Source of the DNA: Apophysomyces variabilis
Taxonomy: Eukaryota > Mucoromycota > Mucoromycetes > Mucorales > Mucoraceae
Direction: 5' to 3'
Length of the DNA stretch: 64,000 nucleotides
Assembly: GCA_002749535.1 (NCBI GenBank)
Contig: MZZL01000393.1
Span: forward strand, 259,103 to 323,102
The position numbers were made by a program, and so were the translations under genes. This document shows positions 60,945 through 64,000 of this stretch, in pieces. A model generated the notes under the pieces. That model had not been told where the DNA came from and searched no databases. It saw nothing but the letters and a program-made list of their open reading frames with translations. How positions within the stretch are numbered: position 1 is the first letter of the stretch; every line of letters starts with the position of its first letter.

Positions 60945-62925
60945 CTATTTGTAGTTCGTAAGATAAGAAGATGCAAGAACGAACATAGGCCGGTTCGTAG
61001 AAGTGGTAGTAGTAGGTGTAGTAGAGGCAGCTGGGGTTGTCGTTGTTGATGCATTTGCTGGATTATTGGTATTAAGTGCCTGTGATATCCTTCCAGGGTT
61101 ATCCTTTTTCTTAGTTGTGGTGTTTTTCTTCGCACGTAATAATGCTGTATTTGAATGATTATCAGCTTTCTGTTTGCTCGTCTGAGACCTTGCTAAAGAT
61201 GGGGTGAACTCTTTGATAGGTGATGCCAAAGGGGAACTGGTTAACTTCCCTCCAACAGCTAATTGCCCAACCGATGAAGACGTTGTTTTCCCCATAGCAT
61301 GATCCATACCGTTTGGACATGCCGACAAAAACTTTGTCACGTCATCTAGATTACTAAATGGAAGACTAGGTGGTGGCGATGGTGCAGAGGACTGAGAAGA
61401 GAGCGTTTGCTGTGACATCAAGTTCGCCAATTCGATTGAAGTGGGGCTATCTACACTGACAACGGGTGCTATGGTTGAATTATTCATTGTAGTGTCTCCA
61501 CCTTCTGTTCTACCGCGCATTTCTCCTGGTTTTAACCAGTCAAAGTCTCCCAGTATCGCATCCATATCTGCAGAATCCAAATCATCAAGGTTGGCTTTTT
61601 GACGCGCTAGCCGAAGCGCATTATGGGCCATTCGCACATTTTTGTTGTATCGAATGAGTTTTCCATTAGATGACCGCTTAGGAAGTGGCAACGCTCCGGA
61701 TGATTGTGTTCCTGGATTAGAAGCTGTAGATGCCCCAATTGTGTTGGATATTGGGAGAATGTTCGTTGAAATGTCATTGCAATAATTCGCTTTTCCGAGG
61801 AAGCCATTCATGTTTCCGTCCAACCCGAAAGAGAAGAGAGAATCGTCAAACATGCTAAGTAAGTCTGTGTTCGTCAAATTCATCATTTGGTTCTCATTCG
61901 ATGCCTTTGTTTGGCCTTCTTTATCCTCTGCGGATGGCGAATATTGCATGGCGTCTGTGTCATACGAAATATTGTGTTGAGATAAAAGATGTTTTAATCT
62001 TTCACATTCTTCTTCAAGTTGTTGAAGTCTTTGATGCAATTTGCCGCAATATCGATCACAATGAGCCTTAACATCGACTAAAGTGCCAACAAAAGAACAT
62101 CCTTCTGCAGCGTACGCACATGGGTAAAACTGACATCTACTTTCGTGGTCGGATAGGTCCTTTCGTAGAAAGGGTTCACAGTCAGGGACGGCGTTGGGAC
62201 ATGATAGCAATTCGTAATCACATTCTGACTTGTGTTTCTCCAAATCCATTAGACGTGGAGTCGACTTACATCCTCGAGCATTATTCGGGCAACTCACGGT
62301 ACGATAATCGCACTGACAGGAGCATGGGTAAGTTCCCCTAATGGAAGTTTACAGTATGTGCTTTTGTTTTACCTGGGAAGCATGATCATCCGAGAAAATA
62401 CCCTGCCATGGGCAGCCTAGTGAGTGATAAAGACATCGCGAGCGTAATCGTCCAATCTGCCGTTGTACAAACTTTGAGGGTTGGAATTGCGTCTTGTCTA
62501 TTGCCGTTTGACAAAACGGACATGTAGTATGTTGTTCTGTGTATCTGTTGATGCAGGCTTGACAAAATATATGATCTAAATTGTATTAAGAGAAGTGAGT
62601 ACGGGATTGATAAACCTTGGTTGTACTAGAAGTCTGCTGCAAAAAAAACAAAGAAAAATTTTTCCAGTGACGGATAGGACCATGTAACTTGTATATGGCA
62701 TAAGCGAAGACAACCAGTGAAAAGAACGCAGCAATACCTTCAGGACAACGAATTTGAATGGGTTCATCCAAGACATCTGTTTGCAATTAGAAGTATTAAC
62801 GATGAGGAGTTATGGCATGTGAAGGCGATGACTCTCCAAATAAATTCGCGATTGGTACCTTGGCATAATCCACATAACAAATCTGGAAACGGTTCTTCGA
62901 GGAGAACATCTTTCCTTGAAGCCAT
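60945..62925 (-). CDS. RING plus TRAF-type zinc-finger protein, probable E3 ubiquitin ligase
   Basis: Four exons, complement(join(60945..62312,62373..62575,62738..62776,62859..62925)), give 558 residues. The RING finger is rebuilt across three exons: DLLCGLCQDVLDEPIQIRC, then DHIFCQACINRYTEQHTTCPFC. TRAF-type zinc fingers follow (SRCLYHSLGCPWQG, CDYRTVSCPNNARGC, CDYELLSCPNAVPDC, QFYPCAYAAEGCSF), then a coiled coil (LHQRLQQLEEECERLKHLLSQ). The remaining half is a disordered Ser/Thr/Asn-rich region with no MATH domain. A basic patch (NVRMAHNALRLARQKANLDDLD) may be functional. RING-TRAF proteins of this layout are E3 ligases; the substrate is unknown. Confidence 0.88.
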
Positions 62926-64000
62926 GATTAACGGAGGGTCAATACGGAGGACGAATGGATAACTTGTAGGGAGACGGTCAGCAAGGTATGGTTAAGACGG
63001 TTAGGAGGGGTTGAGGTGGGAAAGGGAGAGAAAGAACAGGTGAGAAAGCGAATCGGTGGGTGGACGCGTCGCGAAAATGAACGCGTTTTTCAAGTTCCCC
63101 TTTCCTTTTGCGGTGATAACGAAAACAGTCGCCGCTCAGATACTGCCAATGCCCCACAGTGCAGTGAATCTCTCATTTCTTGACCCTATCTCTCGTTTCA
63201 GTAGCATTCGTGTAACAGACGTTGTCTATTAACAACATGCAGCCCCAGTCTAGACATGTGCACATGGTAATTAGACTGGAGAGGGTCCTTGCACAACAAA
63301 TCTGTTTTGATATTTTGCTTCTTTCACACCATATTCTAAGATTTAGTATGTCCTTTCCTTTGGGAGGAATGACATGGCTTTATCCTAGATGATTGTTGAA
63401 GTACGAGGTAGTCAAATCAGGTCTTTGTTTAACAGAAGCATTCCTACTGTCAAAAAGACAAGTTTGGAATAACTGAGCCAAATGTTCTCTGACACGTGGT
63501 TACAATACCGCAAGGCAAATTGAGAGCTCTTGTCTCTGTTGAACAGCGGGGATTTGCGTCTGATCACGCGGGGTTACCTTTAGCAGAAGCTCCCATTGAG
63601 CGATGACTATGGAATGCGAAAACCATAGCAGAAGAGTCCTTAACTTGAACCATATATAAATCCGCAGAATATGCATGTCGTATTAATGAGAAGCCAACAT
63701 TCTCATTTCTGCTATCTGTTGAGGATCCTTCTAGCTCCGTTTCTGAAAATAGCACTGTGCTATCTAATGACAAAGAGAAAAAAAGAATATCGCCGATCAG
63801 TGTGTGCTTTGTTCGCTAGTCCCAGTTAGTTTATAAAGGATAACGGAATACTTCAATACGAACCTTGAAGTGACGAGGCTGTTTCAAGACCAAGAGATAA
63901 GAAAGTGCTTGTTTATAGGGTTTATGCCCAGGTTTAGGGACGGGTTACCCGGAACGATGATGCTGCAAACGGCATACAATCGATTTGGCTTTCCGACATC
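62926..64000. other. right end of window, mostly non-coding
   Basis: The promoter region of the RING/TRAF gene lies at the left. On the minus strand, 63564-63773 contains an open stretch with protein-like composition (DSTVLFSETELEGSSTDSRN, SADLYMVQVKDSSAMVFAFH), flanked by a possible acceptor and a possible donor (GCTAAAG|GTAACC). It could be one exon of a gene running in from beyond 64000, but nothing else was found to confirm it. Confidence 0.4.

Noticed and set aside
1..64000. CRISPR arrays, operons, Shine-Dalgarno sites, rRNA, and tRNA genes
   Set aside because: Not seen; the genome is eukaryotic with intron-containing genes, and no tRNA cloverleaf or rRNA segment was recognised by eye. 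A tRNAscan-SE run would be decisive for tRNAs.

Overview
The window is nuclear DNA of a filamentous fungus. Genes are split by many short introns (about 45-100 bp) with compact GT..AG ends and a few GC..AG ends. Gene content points to an early-diverging, Mucoromycota-like fungus: SCAP with a sterol-sensing domain, a Sit1-type siderophore-iron permease, a Ccc1/VIT1 transporter, a family 8 polysaccharide lyase, an Imp2 protease and kelch/membrane proteins. Genus cannot be fixed from the sequence alone. A 219-base assembly gap lies at 12793-13011. All exon models below were built by hand from splice sites and reading-frame phase; none is transcript-supported.

Layout. 0.98-4.26 kb (-): Skg3/Caf120-like PH protein whose last exon encodes a methionine-rich tail. 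4.3-9.1 kb: long gene-poor stretch. 9.15-10.49 kb (+): alpha-arrestin, convergent with an inositol-polyphosphate 5-phosphatase (-, 10.66 kb into the gap). 13.29-17.99 kb (+): SCAP. 18.46-20.44 kb (-): siderophore-iron permease. 22.02-22.84 kb (-): five-exon IMP2, almost invisible as single ORFs. 23.88-25.91 and 27.43-29.49 kb (-): tandem pair of kelch-propeller/single-TM genes, the first a pseudogene and the second intact. 30.2-31.0 kb (+): mitochondrial ribosomal protein bL9m. 31.17-32.73 kb (+): LRR protein. 33.03-34.03 kb (+): Ccc1/VIT1 with a 10-nt microexon. 34.39-36.92 kb (+): PL8 lyase. 37.35-38.29 kb (-): unknown protein, divergent from mL45 (38.48-39.57 kb, +). 40.67-42.48 kb (-): mucin-like membrane protein. 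42.59-43.52 kb (-): complex I subunit NDUFS7. 44.05-45.95 kb (+): class 3 lipase. 46-50.7 kb: disrupted coding-like DNA and a 2.7-kb segment bounded by about 170-bp inverted repeats, whose right arm ends just upstream of uracil phosphoribosyltransferase (50.8-51.7 kb, +). 52.25-56.19 kb (+): VPS18. 57.69-60.77 kb (+): UTP25. 60.95-62.93 kb (-): RING/TRAF zinc-finger protein. The rest is gene-poor.

The genes form no pathway cluster. Recurrent themes are mitochondria (Imp2, bL9m, mL45, NDUFS7), iron (siderophore permease, vacuolar iron transporter), lipid and sterol signalling (SCAP, 5-phosphatase, lipase) and membrane traffic (arrestin, Vps18). The most unusual items are the inverted-repeat element carrying intron-containing coding-like DNA, the decayed kelch paralogue, the Met-rich exon, the cysteine clusters of SCAP, and three GC-AG introns.
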